Origin: Methylobacterium sp. NEAU K
GTDB lineage: Bacteria > Pseudomonadota > Alphaproteobacteria > Rhizobiales > Beijerinckiaceae
Reading direction: 5' to 3'
Assembly: GCF_030700285.1 (NCBI RefSeq)
Contig: NZ_JAUYZJ010000002.1
Coordinates: forward strand, 186,001 to 250,000
DNA: 64,000 nucleotides
In this document: piece by piece, positions 26,828 through 36,949 of the stretch
How positions within the stretch are numbered: position 1 is the stretch's first letter
Layout of the letters: each line of letters begins with the position of its first letter
Translations under genes and position numbers: made by a program
The notes under the pieces: model-generated
What the model was told of the DNA's origin: nothing
What the model saw: only the letters and a program-made list of their open reading frames with translations
Database searches by the model: none

Positions 26828-28054
26828 TCAGGCATCGCCGGGTCTGCGCGTGATGTTCCAGGCCGCCGAGCCCGTGGCAACGGCGACCACCGGGGCGGGG
26901 CCCGGGGCGAGCGCCGCGTAGGAGGGCAGGTGTCGCGCTGCGCAGGCCTCCCAAGCATGAGCCCGGGCCACCTCTCGCCCGGCGTTGCGCAGGCGACCGC
27001 GCCGCCCCGGCTCCAGGCTTGCCAGCATCGTCGCCGCGATCGCACCGGTATCGTCGGGATCGACCGACAGCGCCTCGCCGGGGGCGAGATATTCGGTGAA
27101 TGGCGGGCGCGCCGAGACGATGACGGGCGTGCCGCAGGCCATCGCCTCGAGCACGCAGAGGCCGTAGCCTTCCTTCAGGGAGGGGAAGACCAGCGTGTCG
27201 GCGGCCCGGTAGAGGCCCGGCATGTCGGCCTGTGCGATCGGCCCGGTTCGGATTACCGGCCTTCCCGGTCCGACCTCCAGGCCCTCGCGCTCCAGCGCGG
27301 CGCAGCAACGGGCCTCGTAGCCCGCGTGGTCGAGGAGGGAGGCGCCCCCGGTCACCAAGAGCTGCGCACCGGGAACGCGCCGGCGCAGCATCGCGAAGGC
27401 CTCGATGATCGCCAGCGTGTTCTTGCGCGCCTCGAAGCCGCCGACGCTGAGGAAGACCGGGCCCGGCCCGAGCCCGAACCCCCGGCGGAGTTCGGCATCC
27501 TCTGCGGCCGCATCGGGGGTGAAGACCGTCCCGTCCACGCCGTTGCCGACCACGTCCGCCTGCGCGCCGTATTCCGCCGCGAGGGTCGCCGCCCAGGTCC
27601 GGCTGACGCAGAGCAGCCGCGTGGCATCGACGATCGCCCGTTCCTGCAACTGGGCGAGCTGCGGGTCCGAGAATGTATCGATGTGGTGGACCGTGCGCAC
27701 GAAGCCCGGGATCAGGCGTCGGCGCGTCAGGGTCGCCAGCGCGTTGCCGCTGATGCCGCAATGGGCGTGGAAGACATCGAATTCGCAGGCGGCCGGCGTC
27801 GAGAAATGCGCGAGGAAATCGGCGATCCGGGCACGGACGAGGGCGACGGTCGGCTCGGTGACGGGCTGCCCGGCCACCGACACCACCGGACAGCGCGCGC
27901 CGCGGAAGAAGCCCCGGCCGGTCGGGTCGGGGGCGTGGACCACCGCCTCGTGCCCGAGGCCGCACAGGGCCTCGCCGAGCGCCAGGGCATGGACCACGCT
28001 GCCGCGGGGATTGGTCGAGTGCGTGAGGATCGCGATGCGCAAGCGGTCGACCAT
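26828..28054 (-). CDS. GT4-like glycosyltransferase (MSMEG_0565 family type)
   Basis: A 408-residue GT-B glycosyltransferase. It begins IAILTHSTNPRGSVVHALALGEAL, which is typical of the MSMEG_0565 family. It has VFHAHCGISGNAL in the first domain and, in the second, FPSLKEGYGLCVLEAMACGTPVIVS, the E-x7-E nucleotide-sugar motif of GT4 enzymes. In other bacteria this family is often encoded in a conserved nitrilase/radical-SAM cluster. None of those partners is present here, so it may act independently on an unknown acceptor. The start is fixed by the family N-terminus. The adjacent divergent gene is an SGNH hydrolase. Confidence 0.87.
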   Translation of the reverse strand: MVDRLRIAILTHSTNPRGSVVHALALGEALCGLGHEAVVHAPDPTGRGFFRGARCPVVSVAGQPVTEPTVALVRARIADFLAHFSTPAACEFDVFHAHCGISGNALATLTRRRLIPGFVRTVHHIDTFSDPQLAQLQERAIVDATRLLCVSRTWAATLAAEYGAQADVVGNGVDGTVFTPDAAAEDAELRRGFGLGPGPVFLSVGGFEARKNTLAIIEAFAMLRRRVPGAQLLVTGGASLLDHAGYEARCCAALEREGLEVGPGRPVIRTGPIAQADMPGLYRAADTLVFPSLKEGYGLCVLEAMACGTPVIVSARPPFTEYLAPGEALSVDPDDTGAIAATMLASLEPGRRGRLRNAGREVARAHAWEACAARHLPSYAALAPGPAPVVAVATGSAAWNITRRPGDA

Positions 28055-28349
28055 CGGACAGCATACCGAGGCCCGCAGCCGGTCGAGAACTCACGCGCGA
28101 AGTCCCGGACCACGCTCTCCGCCGCCCTCTCGGAGATCCGCTCCACCCGGTTCGCATTGATCGTGCCGGTCCGGGACGCAGTGGTCACGATGGCGCAAAA
28201 ACGTCCGGTTCCGCCTGCTCAGGCGCCAGATCCGAGAGTCCGGGCTATGCGCCAGCCCACCCGTGCCGCGGGTGCCGCATCGGGTGCCGCATGATGAATC
28301 GGTCGACGGTAGCGGACCGCCGGTCCGCACTCCTAATTTTGCGTTACGA

Positions 28350-29261
28350 ATGCACTTTCTCTTCAAGCATCCCGCGGAACCGCTCTTTTCAAGCCTATGT
28401 GACAGATTGTATCCGTCGGTGACGAGCGCCGGAGCAGTCGGTCCCGTGGCCCAATCGTCGATTCACACCAGTTCCGCCAAGCCGCGTCGCAGGCGTCTGC
28501 AGCGCCTGGTGCTGTGTGCGCTCCTCTCGGTCCCGACTGCGGTCCTGGCCTACGCGGACCTGCTGCCCGATTCGCTGGATGTTCTCGGCATCGACCTGCG
28601 CGAAAGCCCGGATCTGCCGCACGTCGCCCGGCAGATCGCCATCGGTGCCCCGCTCAAGATCGTGGCCTTCGGCTCGTCGTCCACCGAAGGGATCGGGGCG
28701 TCCACACCGGCCAATTCCTATCCGGCGCGCCTGCAGGTCGACCTGCGCAAGAAGCTGCGCGGCATGGATGTCGCCGTAATCAACCGCGGCATCGGCGGCG
28801 AACACGTGGACGACATGCTGGCCCGCCTCGACCGTGACGTGATCGCGGCGGAGCCGCAGCTTGTCATCTGGCAGACGGGCAGCAACGATCCCCTGCGCGG
28901 TGTCTCGATCGAGCATTTCCGCGAGGCCACGGTCGCGGCGATCCGGCGGATCCGGGAGGCAGGCATCGACGTCGTGCTGATGGAGCCGCAATGGTGCCCG
29001 AAGCTCGATTCGACGCCCGGATCATCCCGGTTCCTCCAAGCCGTGCGGGCGATCGGGGACGAGCTCGATGTCCCGGTGATACGCCGCGCCGATCTGATGC
29101 ACGGCTGGGTCCGCGAGGGGAAGCTGACCACGAAGCAGCTCTTCGCCTCCGACGGGCTGCACATGGCCGATGGCGGCTATGCCCTGCTGGCCCAGGCTGC
29201 GGCCGAGTCGATCCTGAACGATGCGGGTTCGGTGCAGACTGCCGAGGCCGTCGCGGAATAG
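28350..29261 (+). CDS. SGNH/GDSL-family hydrolase, membrane-anchored or secreted
   Basis: About 303 residues. A basic, then hydrophobic segment ([27 protein letters not shown]) near the N-terminus acts as signal anchor. The hydrolase domain shows the four SGNH blocks: catalytic Ser in AFGSSSTEG, Gly in [13 protein letters not shown], Asn in WQTGSNDPL, and Asp/His in [11 protein letters not shown]. Such enzymes are esterases, often deacetylating polysaccharides or peptidoglycan at the cell surface. The start is uncertain: ATG 28350 lacks a good ribosome site, and GTG codons at 28419 and 28446 are alternatives. It is divergent from the glycosyltransferase with ~295 nt of non-coding DNA between. 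Confidence 0.85.
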   Translation: MHFLFKHPAEPLFSSLCDRLYPSVTSAGAVGPVAQSSIHTSSAKPRRRRLQRLVLCALLSVPTAVLAYADLLPDSLDVLGIDLRESPDLPHVARQIAIGAPLKIVAFGSSSTEGIGASTPANSYPARLQVDLRKKLRGMDVAVINRGIGGEHVDDMLARLDRDVIAAEPQLVIWQTGSNDPLRGVSIEHFREATVAAIRRIREAGIDVVLMEPQWCPKLDSTPGSSRFLQAVRAIGDELDVPVIRRADLMHGWVREGKLTTKQLFASDGLHMADGGYALLAQAAAESILNDAGSVQTAEAVAE

Positions 29262-29322
29262 GCGGCTGGACGCGGCCGGCAAAGCTCCCCATCTCGGCAC
29301 CGACCGAGACCGGAGCGGAACC

Positions 29323-29901
29323 GTGAGCCAGGACGCATTCAGGTACGATGACAGGGGCGGCCCGCCCCAGATGCACGCAACCACGATCCTGATGGTCCGA
29401 AAGGGCGGACGGGTCGTGGTCGGCGGCGACGGGCAGGTGAGCCTCGGCCAGACCATCGTGAAGGGCAATGCCCGCAAGGTCCGGCGTCTCGCCAAGGGCG
29501 CGGTGATCGGCGGCTTCGCGGGGGCCACAGCGGACGCCTTCACGCTGTTCGAACGCCTCGAAGGCAAGCTAGAGCAGTATCCCGGCCAGCTGACCCGGGC
29601 CTGCGTCGAGCTCACCAAGGATTGGCGGACGGACCGCTACCTGCGCCGCCTGGAAGCGATGATGGTGGTGGCCGACCGGGAGGTGAGCCTGCTGCTGTCG
29701 GGCTCGGGCGACGTGCTCGAGCCGGAAAGCGGCGTCATGGCGATCGGCTCCGGCGGCAATTACGCGCTGGCGGCCGCCCGCGCGCTGGAGGACGGCGATC
29801 TCGACGCGGAAGCAATCGTCCGTCGCGCCATGGCAATCGCGGCCGAGATCTGCGTCTACACCAACGGAAACCTCGTGATCGAGGCGCTCGATGCGCCCTG
29901 A
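29323..29901 (+). CDS. hslV: ATP-dependent protease proteolytic subunit HslV (ClpQ)
   Basis: A 192-residue threonine peptidase forming the double hexameric core of HslUV. The N-terminal propeptide ends MHA, exposing Thr20 of [25 protein letters not shown] as the nucleophile. NARKVRRL and [18 protein letters not shown] are canonical. A GTG start at 29323 (VSQDAF...) with GGAG upstream fits rhizobial homologues; longer frames upstream run into the SGNH gene. Unlike in most bacteria, hslU does not follow directly: two unrelated genes, 3.8 kb, lie between. Confidence 0.96.
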   Translation: MSQDAFRYDDRGGPPQMHATTILMVRKGGRVVVGGDGQVSLGQTIVKGNARKVRRLAKGAVIGGFAGATADAFTLFERLEGKLEQYPGQLTRACVELTKDWRTDRYLRRLEAMMVVADREVSLLLSGSGDVLEPESGVMAIGSGGNYALAAARALEDGDLDAEAIVRRAMAIAAEICVYTNGNLVIEALDAP

Positions 29902-29907
29902 GCATCG

Positions 29908-29927
29908 GTCGCCGCGCCGGCGGCGAC
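29908..29927 (+). terminator. Hairpin immediately after hslV
   Basis: GTCGCCGC (29908-29915) and GCGGCGAC (29920-29927) form a perfect 8-bp stem with a GCCG tetraloop, 6 nt after the hslV stop. Only TCT follows, so termination would be weak; it may instead stabilise the 3' end of the hslV mRNA. Confidence 0.4.
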
Positions 29928-30102
29928 TCTGATGCCGGATCCGAGGGATGCGGCAGATTCGCATTCCGCGATGTCGCCGTGGGGGGACGTTCACCGGCTG
30001 CGGCCTGATTTCTGATACTCGCCGATTATTGGCCCCGGTTAACGGGCTATTGAGCAGTTTTCATCAAAATCCGCCTACGAATACGTCACGGGCGGAAGCA
30101 CG

Positions 30103-31773
30103 ATGAAGATCGGTGGGAAACTCCTCGGCTTTGTGGGCGCTTGCAGCCTGACGACGCTGGTCGTGGCCGGCGTGAGCGTCATGACGCTCCAGCGCTTCGA
30201 AGAATCGCTGGCGCGGGCCGAGGACGCTTCGATCCGCGCGCTCAACGCTGCGAACTTCAATCGCCTCGCCGCCGAAGTCACGATGGACTCACGCGGCGTC
30301 TACGCCTCGGCCGACCGGGCCGAGGCTGCCAAGTACGCCGATGGCATCCGCAAGGGCCTCGCCGAGATGGATGCGCTGCGCACCGCCTGGGCCCCCCGGG
30401 TGATCGAATCCGAGCGTCCTCTGTTCGACGTGATGGCGCGCAACGCCGATGCCTTCCGGACCCTGCGGAATGCGGTCGCCGATGCGGGAGAGCAGATCAG
30501 CCCCCGCGCCGCCGCCGATCTCGGCTTCAACGACGCGAACCGCGGCAACCGCAAGGCCTTCCAGACGAGCATCGACGCCCTCGTCACCGGCGGCCGCGCC
30601 GAGATGGCCGCGATCAAGGCCGAGACGCAGGATCTTTTCCGGGTGCGCATGCTGCTCCTGCTCGGGCTGGCGCTCGTCGGGACGCTGGTGTGCTTCGCGC
30701 TCGGCCTCCTCGTCGGGCAGCGGCAGATCGTCCGGCCGCTGCGGGCGGTCTCCGACGCGATCCAGCGTCTCTCCCGCGGAGACCTCGCCCTTCCGGTCGT
30801 CAAGCCGAGCCGCGACGAGATCGGGGCGATCTGGGCGAGCATGCAGGTCTTCGCCGGGACGATGCGGGAGGCGGAAGGCCTGCGGCAGGAACGCGAGCGC
30901 TCGGGCGTCGAGGTGGCGACGCTCAAGCGGGCGGAAATGATCGGTCTCGCCGATCGCTTCCAGGGCAGCATCGGGGGGCTCGTCGGTCACTTGGCCGACG
31001 CCGCCGCCGGCATGGAGCGCGCCGCCGCCGCCATGGCCGGCAATGCGAAGCACACCGATACCCAGTCCCGCGCGGTGACCCGCGCCGCCGAAACGACCGC
31101 CTACAACGTCGAGGCCGTGGCCGCCGCCACGGAGGAACTCGCCGCCACCGCGAGCGAGATCGGCGTCCAGGTCACGCAGACCTCCGATGCCGCGGCCGGC
31201 GCCGTCGAGGCGGCCCGCCGCACCCGGACGAGCGTCCAGGCGCTGGCCCGCAGCGCCGACGGCATCGGGCAGGTCGTGTCGCTGATCTCCACCATCGCCG
31301 GCCAGACCAACCTGCTGGCGCTCAACGCCACGATCGAGGCGGCCCGGGCGGGCGAGGCCGGGCGCGGCTTCGCGGTCGTCGCCACCGAGGTGAAGGAGCT
31401 GGCGACCCAGACCGCCAAGGCCACGGACGAGATCGCCGGGCAGATCGCGGCGATGCGCGCCGCCACCCACGAGGCGATCGTGGCCATCGAGGAGATCGGC
31501 GGCACCATCGAGCAGGTCCACGGTATCGCGATCGGCGTCGCCGCGGCGGTCGAGGAGCAGCAGCTCGCCACGCAGGAGATCGCCCGCAGCGTCTCCGAGG
31601 CCGCGAGCGGCACACGCGCCGTGACCGAGACGATGGCGCTCGTCCTCGGCGCCGCCCACGAGACCGGCGCCAGCGCGGCCCAGGTCCTCGACGCGGCGGC
31701 CGATATCGCCCGCCGCTCGGACGGCCTCGGCAGCGAGGTCGCGGGCTTCGTGGCGCAGGTACGGGCGGCTTGA
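30103..31773 (+). CDS. Methyl-accepting chemotaxis protein
   Basis: A 556-residue transmembrane chemoreceptor. TM1 is at ~7-29, a periplasmic ligand-binding region spans ~30-180, and TM2 is at ~183-206. A HAMP domain starts at [26 protein letters not shown]. The signalling hairpin tip contains [31 protein letters not shown], the region that contacts CheA and CheW. No C-terminal pentapeptide tether for CheR is visible. The sensory ligand is unknown. It sits between hslV and the SulP transporter; an AT-rich 200-nt region upstream probably holds its own promoter. Confidence 0.95.
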   Translation: MKIGGKLLGFVGACSLTTLVVAGVSVMTLQRFEESLARAEDASIRALNAANFNRLAAEVTMDSRGVYASADRAEAAKYADGIRKGLAEMDALRTAWAPRVIESERPLFDVMARNADAFRTLRNAVADAGEQISPRAAADLGFNDANRGNRKAFQTSIDALVTGGRAEMAAIKAETQDLFRVRMLLLLGLALVGTLVCFALGLLVGQRQIVRPLRAVSDAIQRLSRGDLALPVVKPSRDEIGAIWASMQVFAGTMREAEGLRQERERSGVEVATLKRAEMIGLADRFQGSIGGLVGHLADAAAGMERAAAAMAGNAKHTDTQSRAVTRAAETTAYNVEAVAAATEELAATASEIGVQVTQTSDAAAGAVEAARRTRTSVQALARSADGIGQVVSLISTIAGQTNLLALNATIEAARAGEAGRGFAVVATEVKELATQTAKATDEIAGQIAAMRAATHEAIVAIEEIGGTIEQVHGIAIGVAAAVEEQQLATQEIARSVSEAASGTRAVTETMALVLGAAHETGASAAQVLDAAADIARRSDGLGSEVAGFVAQVRAA

Positions 31774-31941
31774 GCCGAGCGGATGTTGCGTCGCAGCGCG
31801 AGGCCCCGTAGGGTCGCGGCATTCGCAAGGACCCGGTGAAAGCCCGGGTGGCTCTTCCGGCCGCCGATCCGCCGGACCACGCATCCGAGACGCACCTCCG
31901 ACCGCTCCGAATGCGGCCGCGCGTCTCGTGCGGATTTCTCC

Positions 31942-33438
31942 ATGCAACGCAGCACATCCGGAACCGTCGGCGCTCTCGGCCCGTGGTTCTCAAACATCCG
32001 CGGCGACACCCTGTCGGGGATCGTCGTCGCCCTCGCGCTTATCCCGGAGGCGATCGGCTTCTCGGTGATCGCCGGGGTCGACCCCAAGGTCGGCCTCTAC
32101 GCCTCGGTGGTCATCGCCTGCACCATCGCCTTCGCGGGCGGCCGCCCGGCGATGATCTCGGCCGCCACCGCGGCAACCGCGGTGGTGATGGTCGATCTCG
32201 TCCGCGAGCACGGCGTGCAGTACCTGTTCGCCGCGACCATTTTGATGGGGGTGATCCAGATCCTCGCCGGCCTGCTCAGGCTCGGCCGGCTGATGCGGTT
32301 CGTCTCGCAGTCGGTGATGACCGGCTTCGTCAACGCGCTGGCGATCCTGATCTTCCTGGCGCAGCTGCCCGAGCTCACCGGCGTCACGCCGGCGACCTAT
32401 GGGCTGATCGCCCTCGGGCTCGCGATCATCTACGGCTTCCCGCGGATCACGCGGGCGGTCCCGTCGCCGCTCGTGGCGATCGCGGTGCTCACCGCGATCA
32501 CTGCGGTCTTCCACCTCGACGTGCGCACGGTCTCGCATCTGGGCGCCTTGCCCTCGGCGCTCCCGAGCTTCGCGCTGCCGAACGTGCCCCTGACCCTCGA
32601 GACCCTGCGGATCCTGCTGCCCTATGCGGCGACTCTGGCGGCGGTCGGCCTGCTGGAGAGCCTGCTCACCGCGCAGATCGTCGACGACATGACCGATACC
32701 GGCAGCAACAAGAACCGGGAATGCATGGGTCAGGGGCTCGCCAACATGGCGTCGGCGGTGTTCGGCGGCATGGGCGGCTGCGCGATGATCGGGCAGTCGG
32801 TGATCAATGTCTCCTCGGGGGCGCGGGGCCGGTTGTCGACCCTGGTGGCGGGCGCCTTCCTGCTCCTGCTGCTCGTGGCGCTCCAGGACCTGCTCGCCGT
32901 GGTGCCGGTGGCGGCCCTGACAGCCGTGATGATCATGGTCTCGCTGAACACGTTCTCCTGGCGCTCGCTGGCGCAGCTGCGGACCAACCCGCTGCCGTCC
33001 TCGGCTGTGATGCTGGCGACCGTGCTGGTCGTGGTGGCCACCAAGGACCTCGCGATCGGCGTCCTAGCCGGGGTGCTCCTGTCCGGCGTGTTCTTCGCCG
33101 GCAAGGTGTCGCGGCTGAGCCAGGTGACGTCCACGCTCTCGGGCGACGGCCGGACCCGGACCTACCGCGTCACCGGACAGGTGTTCTTCGCCTCGGCCGG
33201 CACCTTCTCGGAGGCGATCGACGTGCTCGAGCCGGTGGAGCGCCTCGTCATCGACGTGCACGCCGCGCATTTCTGGGACATCTCGGCGGTCGCCGCCCTC
33301 GATCGCGTGGTCCTCAAGGCCCGGGCTCGCGGACGTGTCGTCGAGGTCGTCGGATTGAACGTCGCGAGCGCGACGTTGGTCGAGCGGTTCGGCATGCACG
33401 ATAAACCGGGATCCGCACCCTCGCCCGCGGCTCACTGA
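31942..33438 (+). CDS. SulP-family anion transporter with STAS domain
   Basis: A 498-residue inner-membrane transporter. About 10-14 hydrophobic spans cover residues ~25-400, starting with the family signature [67 protein letters not shown] is typical of bacterial SulP. A cytoplasmic STAS domain follows (~415-485, [25 protein letters not shown]). Family members carry sulfate, bicarbonate or C4-dicarboxylates; which is not decided here. The ATG at 31942 has a weak ribosome site. It is 168 nt after the chemoreceptor and upstream of hslU. Confidence 0.93.
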   Translation: MQRSTSGTVGALGPWFSNIRGDTLSGIVVALALIPEAIGFSVIAGVDPKVGLYASVVIACTIAFAGGRPAMISAATAATAVVMVDLVREHGVQYLFAATILMGVIQILAGLLRLGRLMRFVSQSVMTGFVNALAILIFLAQLPELTGVTPATYGLIALGLAIIYGFPRITRAVPSPLVAIAVLTAITAVFHLDVRTVSHLGALPSALPSFALPNVPLTLETLRILLPYAATLAAVGLLESLLTAQIVDDMTDTGSNKNRECMGQGLANMASAVFGGMGGCAMIGQSVINVSSGARGRLSTLVAGAFLLLLLVALQDLLAVVPVAALTAVMIMVSLNTFSWRSLAQLRTNPLPSSAVMLATVLVVVATKDLAIGVLAGVLLSGVFFAGKVSRLSQVTSTLSGDGRTRTYRVTGQVFFASAGTFSEAIDVLEPVERLVIDVHAAHFWDISAVAALDRVVLKARARGRVVEVVGLNVASATLVERFGMHDKPGSAPSPAAH

Positions 33439-33723
33439 GGCTGCCGTCCCTCGCACGCCGCGGATGCGTGATCCGAGACGGATAAGAGCCACCCGATGCT
33501 CTCAGCGTGTGCCTTCATCGCGCGCGTGTGCGGTCATCGGTCCCTCGTCCGGCACGCGCTCTGCACGGCCGTCGACCGCCCTGTCGTTGCGGTCAGGCCA
33601 TCGTTCTTGCAGTCTGCTACAGCTGCGCGCAGGTGCGGGCGGCCTCTTGCGCGGCGCGGCGCGCGACCCCATTCCGGGCCGGTGGGTCGGGACTTCGGGC
33701 CCGGGAACAGGGATGGCAAAGCG

Positions 33724-35037
33724 GTGACGACGTTCTCTCCGCGCGAGATCGTGTCCGAACTCGATCGCTTCATCGTCGGGCAGCACGACGCCAAGCGCGC
33801 CGTCGCAATTGCGCTCCGCAACCGCTGGCGGCGCCAGCAGCTCACCGGTCCGCTGCGCGAGGAGGTGGCCCCCAAGAACATCCTGATGATCGGCCCGACC
33901 GGCTGCGGCAAGACCGAGATCGCCCGGCGGCTCGCCCGGCTCGCCAACGCGCCGTTCCTGAAGATCGAGGCGACCAAGTTCACCGAGGTCGGCTATGTCG
34001 GTCGCGATGTCGAGCAGATCGTGCGGGACCTCGTGGAGGTGGCGATCGGCCTGACCCGGCAGGTGAAACGAGAGGCCGTGAAGGCGAAGGCCGAGGCCGC
34101 CGCGGAAAATCGCATCCTCGATGCCCTCGTCGGTCCGACCGCAAGCCAGGCCACCCGCGACAGCTTCCGGCGCAAGCTCCGGAACAGCGAGCTCGACGAC
34201 AAGGAGGTCGAGCTGGAACTGACATCGGGCGCGCCCGCGGGGCTGCCGATGTTCGAGATTCCCGGCGTGCCGGGTGCCTCAATGGGTGCGATCAACATCG
34301 GCGACATGCTCGGTAAGGCGCTCGGCGGCCAACGCGGCAAGCCGCGCCGGATTCTGGTGCGGGACGCCTACGCGCCGCTGCTGGCCGAGGAATCCGACAA
34401 GCTCGTCGACGACGAGGCGCTGGTGCGCGAGGCGATCAGCGAGGTCGAGAACAACGGCATCGTCTTCCTCGACGAGATCGACAAGATCTGCGCGCGCGAA
34501 GGCCGGTCGTCCGGCGACGTATCGCGCGAGGGCGTCCAGCGCGATCTGCTGCCCCTGATCGAGGGGACGACCGTGGCGACGAAGCACGGCCCGGTGAAGA
34601 CCGACCACGTGCTGTTCATCGCCTCCGGCGCCTTCCACGTCTCGAAGCCGGCCGATCTCCTGCCCGAGCTGCAAGGTCGGCTTCCGATCCGGGTCGAGCT
34701 GCAGCCGCTGACCGTGGACGATTTCCGCAAGATCCTCACCTCGACCGAGGCCAGCCTGATCAAGCAGACGGTCGCCCTGATGGAGACCGAGGGCGTGACC
34801 CTCACGTTCACCGACGACGCGGTGGATGCGCTGGCCCGCGTCGCTGTCGAGGTGAATTCGTCGGTCGAGAATATCGGCGCCCGCCGCCTCCAGACCGTCC
34901 TGGAGCGTGTGATCGACGAGATCTCGTTCACCGCCACCGACCGTTCGGGCGAGACCGTGCCGATCGATGCCGCATACGTACGTGCGCGGGTCGAGGATCT
35001 GGCGGCCAACGCGGATCTGAGCCGGTTCATCCTGTGA
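33724..35037 (+). CDS. hslU: HslU (ClpY) ATPase subunit of the HslUV protease
   Basis: A 437-residue AAA+ unfoldase. It has Walker [10 protein letters not shown] (57-65), the pore-loop GYVGRDVE, the intermediate I-domain (~110-240), Walker [11 protein letters not shown], and the C-terminal sensor-2 region with [12 protein letters not shown], ending LSRFIL, the tail that inserts into HslV. It feeds unfolded substrates into HslV. The GTG at 33724 gives the standard start [10 protein letters not shown]; an upstream extension to 33496 is Arg-rich and not homologous. Its stop overlaps the GTG start of the next gene (GTGA). Confidence 0.97.
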   Translation: MTTFSPREIVSELDRFIVGQHDAKRAVAIALRNRWRRQQLTGPLREEVAPKNILMIGPTGCGKTEIARRLARLANAPFLKIEATKFTEVGYVGRDVEQIVRDLVEVAIGLTRQVKREAVKAKAEAAAENRILDALVGPTASQATRDSFRRKLRNSELDDKEVELELTSGAPAGLPMFEIPGVPGASMGAINIGDMLGKALGGQRGKPRRILVRDAYAPLLAEESDKLVDDEALVREAISEVENNGIVFLDEIDKICAREGRSSGDVSREGVQRDLLPLIEGTTVATKHGPVKTDHVLFIASGAFHVSKPADLLPELQGRLPIRVELQPLTVDDFRKILTSTEASLIKQTVALMETEGVTLTFTDDAVDALARVAVEVNSSVENIGARRLQTVLERVIDEISFTATDRSGETVPIDAAYVRARVEDLAANADLSRFIL

Positions 35038-35924
35038 GCGCCGCCGGGCGGCCGGCGCTGCCTTCGACGCTTCTCCCGGTCGCGGCACTGGTCGCCGGCA
35101 TGGTCTCGCTGCAATGCGGCGCGACTTTCGCCAAGAGCCTGTTCCCGGCCGTGGGGGCGGCCGGTACGGCGGCCCTGCGGGTCGGCTTCTCGGCGCTGAT
35201 CCTGATGGCGGTGTGGCGCCCGTGGCGGCACAGCATCTCCCGGTGGGACGCGGGCTGGATCGCGCTCTACGGCGCGGCGCTCGGCCTGATGAACCTGCTG
35301 TTTTACTTGGCGCTGGCGCGGCTGCCGCTCGGGCCGGCCGTGGCGATCGAGTTCGCGGGGCCGCTAGCGGTCGCGCTGGCCGCCTCTCGCCGCAGGGCCG
35401 ATTTCCTGTGGATCGGCGTGGCCGTGCTCGGGCTCGGGCTGCTACTGCCGATTTCCTCGACCAGCGCACTGGACCCGCTCGGCGTCCTGCTGGCCCTCGG
35501 CGCGGCCGTGGCCTGGGCGCTCTACATCCTGTGCGGCCAGCGCGCCGGTCGGGTCGACGGGGGGCAGGCGGTGTCGCTCGGGATGCTGGCCGCTGCCCTC
35601 GTGGCGGCGCCCTTCGGCGTCGCCGAGGCGGGCATAGGCCTTTTTGCCCCCGACATACTGGCTGCAGGACTCGCGGTGGCGCTGATGTCGAGCGCCCTGC
35701 CCTATTCGCTGGAGATGGTCGCCCTGCGCCGGCTCGACCGGAAGAGTTTCGGCGTGCTGATGAGCCTGGAGCCGGCGCTTGCCGCCTGCGCGGGCTTCGC
35801 GGTCCTGGGCGAACGGCTCAGCGGCATGCAGTGGCTCGCCATCGGGCTGGTGATCGCGGCATCCGCGGGAATCACCGCCAAGGCCCGGCCGCCGCTGACG
35901 GAGGCGGTCACGGTGGACCGCTGA
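35034..35924 (+). CDS. EamA-domain exporter (RhtA-like DMT superfamily)
   Basis: A 296-residue protein with ten predicted membrane spans in two EamA repeats. [14 protein letters not shown] closes the first and [24 protein letters not shown] is in the second. The sequence pattern is like RhtA, the threonine/homoserine exporter, but DMT substrates cannot be predicted reliably. The start GTG overlaps the hslU stop by 4 nt, so it is translationally coupled to hslU. It converges on the EIIA gene, with only 7 nt between stops. Confidence 0.9.
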   Translation: MSAAGRPALPSTLLPVAALVAGMVSLQCGATFAKSLFPAVGAAGTAALRVGFSALILMAVWRPWRHSISRWDAGWIALYGAALGLMNLLFYLALARLPLGPAVAIEFAGPLAVALAASRRRADFLWIGVAVLGLGLLLPISSTSALDPLGVLLALGAAVAWALYILCGQRAGRVDGGQAVSLGMLAAALVAAPFGVAEAGIGLFAPDILAAGLAVALMSSALPYSLEMVALRRLDRKSFGVLMSLEPALAACAGFAVLGERLSGMQWLAIGLVIAASAGITAKARPPLTEAVTVDR

Positions 35925-35931
35925 GGACGCT

Positions 35932-36333
35932 TTACTTGCCCGCGAGGACCCGCGAGGCGACGTTGATGTACTTGCGGCCGGCTTCCTGGGCGTGGAGGAC
36001 GGCGTCGCCGAGATTCTCCTCGTCGCGCACGCTGGCCAGCTTGATCAGCATCGGCAGGTTGATGCCCGCCACCACCTCGACCGAGCCGCCATTCATGCAG
36101 GAGAGCGCAAGATTGGAGGGCGTGCCGCCGAACATGTCGGTCAGCACCACCACGCCTTCTCCACTGTTCACGCGACAGACCGCGGACATGATGTCCCGTC
36201 GCCGCAGCTCCATATCGTCTTCCGGCCCGATCGTGATCGTCTCGATCTGATCCTGCGGGCCGACCACGTGCTCCAGAGCGGCCTTGAATTCGGTCGCCAA
36301 CAGCCCGTGGGTGACGAGCACCATGCCAATCAT
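35932..36333 (-). CDS. PTS EIIA component, mannose family (regulatory)
   Basis: A 133-residue EIIA(Man)-type protein. The phosphorylatable His9 lies in MIGMVLVTHGLL, with the conserved VLTDMFGGTPSNLALSCM and GINLPMLIKL. In Alphaproteobacteria this protein belongs to an incomplete PTS that has no sugar permease and signals nitrogen/carbon status together with HPr and HprK. The ATG at 36333 gives the family start; a TTG further upstream is unlikely. It lies 175 nt after hprK. The usual downstream ptsH (HPr) is not here: the next gene is the converging exporter. Confidence 0.92.
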   Translation of the reverse strand: MIGMVLVTHGLLATEFKAALEHVVGPQDQIETITIGPEDDMELRRRDIMSAVCRVNSGEGVVVLTDMFGGTPSNLALSCMNGGSVEVVAGINLPMLIKLASVRDEENLGDAVLHAQEAGRKYINVASRVLAGK

Positions 36334-36508
36334 CGACACGTGTTCCAACGTCCTGTGTCTGCCGCCATGTTGTGCATCGCACAGACACCCACAAGGCGAT
36401 CGCGACTATTTTGCTCGGACATTCCGGCAATCATGCCACGCGCGCACTCCAGGCGCCATGGGGGATCACCACCGTTGCGCGAATCGCCGGACCTGTGCGG
36501 CTGCGAAG

Positions 36509-36949
36509 TCACGGCCGCTGCTTTCGCAGCGCCGCACGCACCAGGAGCGGCGCCAGCCCTGCGGCCCGGACGCCTGGGTCGAGGACGAGGCGCGGCAGGC
36601 GGATTCCGAGGATCTCGGCGTCCGCCGGGGGCTCGGGCAGCCGGGGAGACGACGCAACGAGATCGACGACGAGGTGCACGATCGCGTCCGGGCGTGTGGC
36701 GATGCCGAGATCCGCAGCGGAGAGGATGCCCTGCCCGCGGATCTCCACTTGGCCCGCGAGCGCGGGATGTGCCCGGGCGCTGAGACGGCCGGCTCGCCCT
36801 TCGCAGATGACCCGGTCGTCCCCCACCAGCGCGCCGTCCTCCGCGGCCGCCAGGAGGAGCGCCAGGCACGACTTGCCCGCACCGGACGGCCCGCGAATCA
36901 GGACGCCCGCACCGTCCAGCGCCACGCAGGCCGCGTGCAGCGCCGGCAT
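36509..36949 (-). CDS. hprK: HPr kinase/phosphorylase, short alphaproteobacterial form
   Basis: A 146-residue protein containing only the catalytic half of HprK: Walker A GPSGAGKSCLAL (19-30), the catalytic acidic pair in LVGDDRV and the signature region VEIRGQGIL. The N-terminal domain of Firmicute HprK (~130 residues) is absent, as is normal in Alphaproteobacteria. It phosphorylates HPr on Ser. The ATG overlaps the chvG stop by 1 nt (TGATG), so it is coupled to the sensor kinase. This places HPr control under the ChvGI operon. Confidence 0.9.
   Translation of the reverse strand: MPALHAACVALDGAGVLIRGPSGAGKSCLALLLAAAEDGALVGDDRVICEGRAGRLSARAHPALAGQVEIRGQGILSAADLGIATRPDAIVHLVVDLVASSPRLPEPPADAEILGIRLPRLVLDPGVRAAGLAPLLVRAALRKQRP

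Noticed and set aside
28271..28292. Short GGTGCCGCAT direct repeat near the SGNH hydrolase start
   Set aside because: Only two copies of about 11 bp are present, without flanking structure, so it is probably chance in GC-rich DNA.
33464..33727. 87-residue frame just upstream of hslU ending in MAKR
   Set aside because: It is Ser/Arg-rich with no ribosome site; it lies in the likely hslU promoter and leader region.
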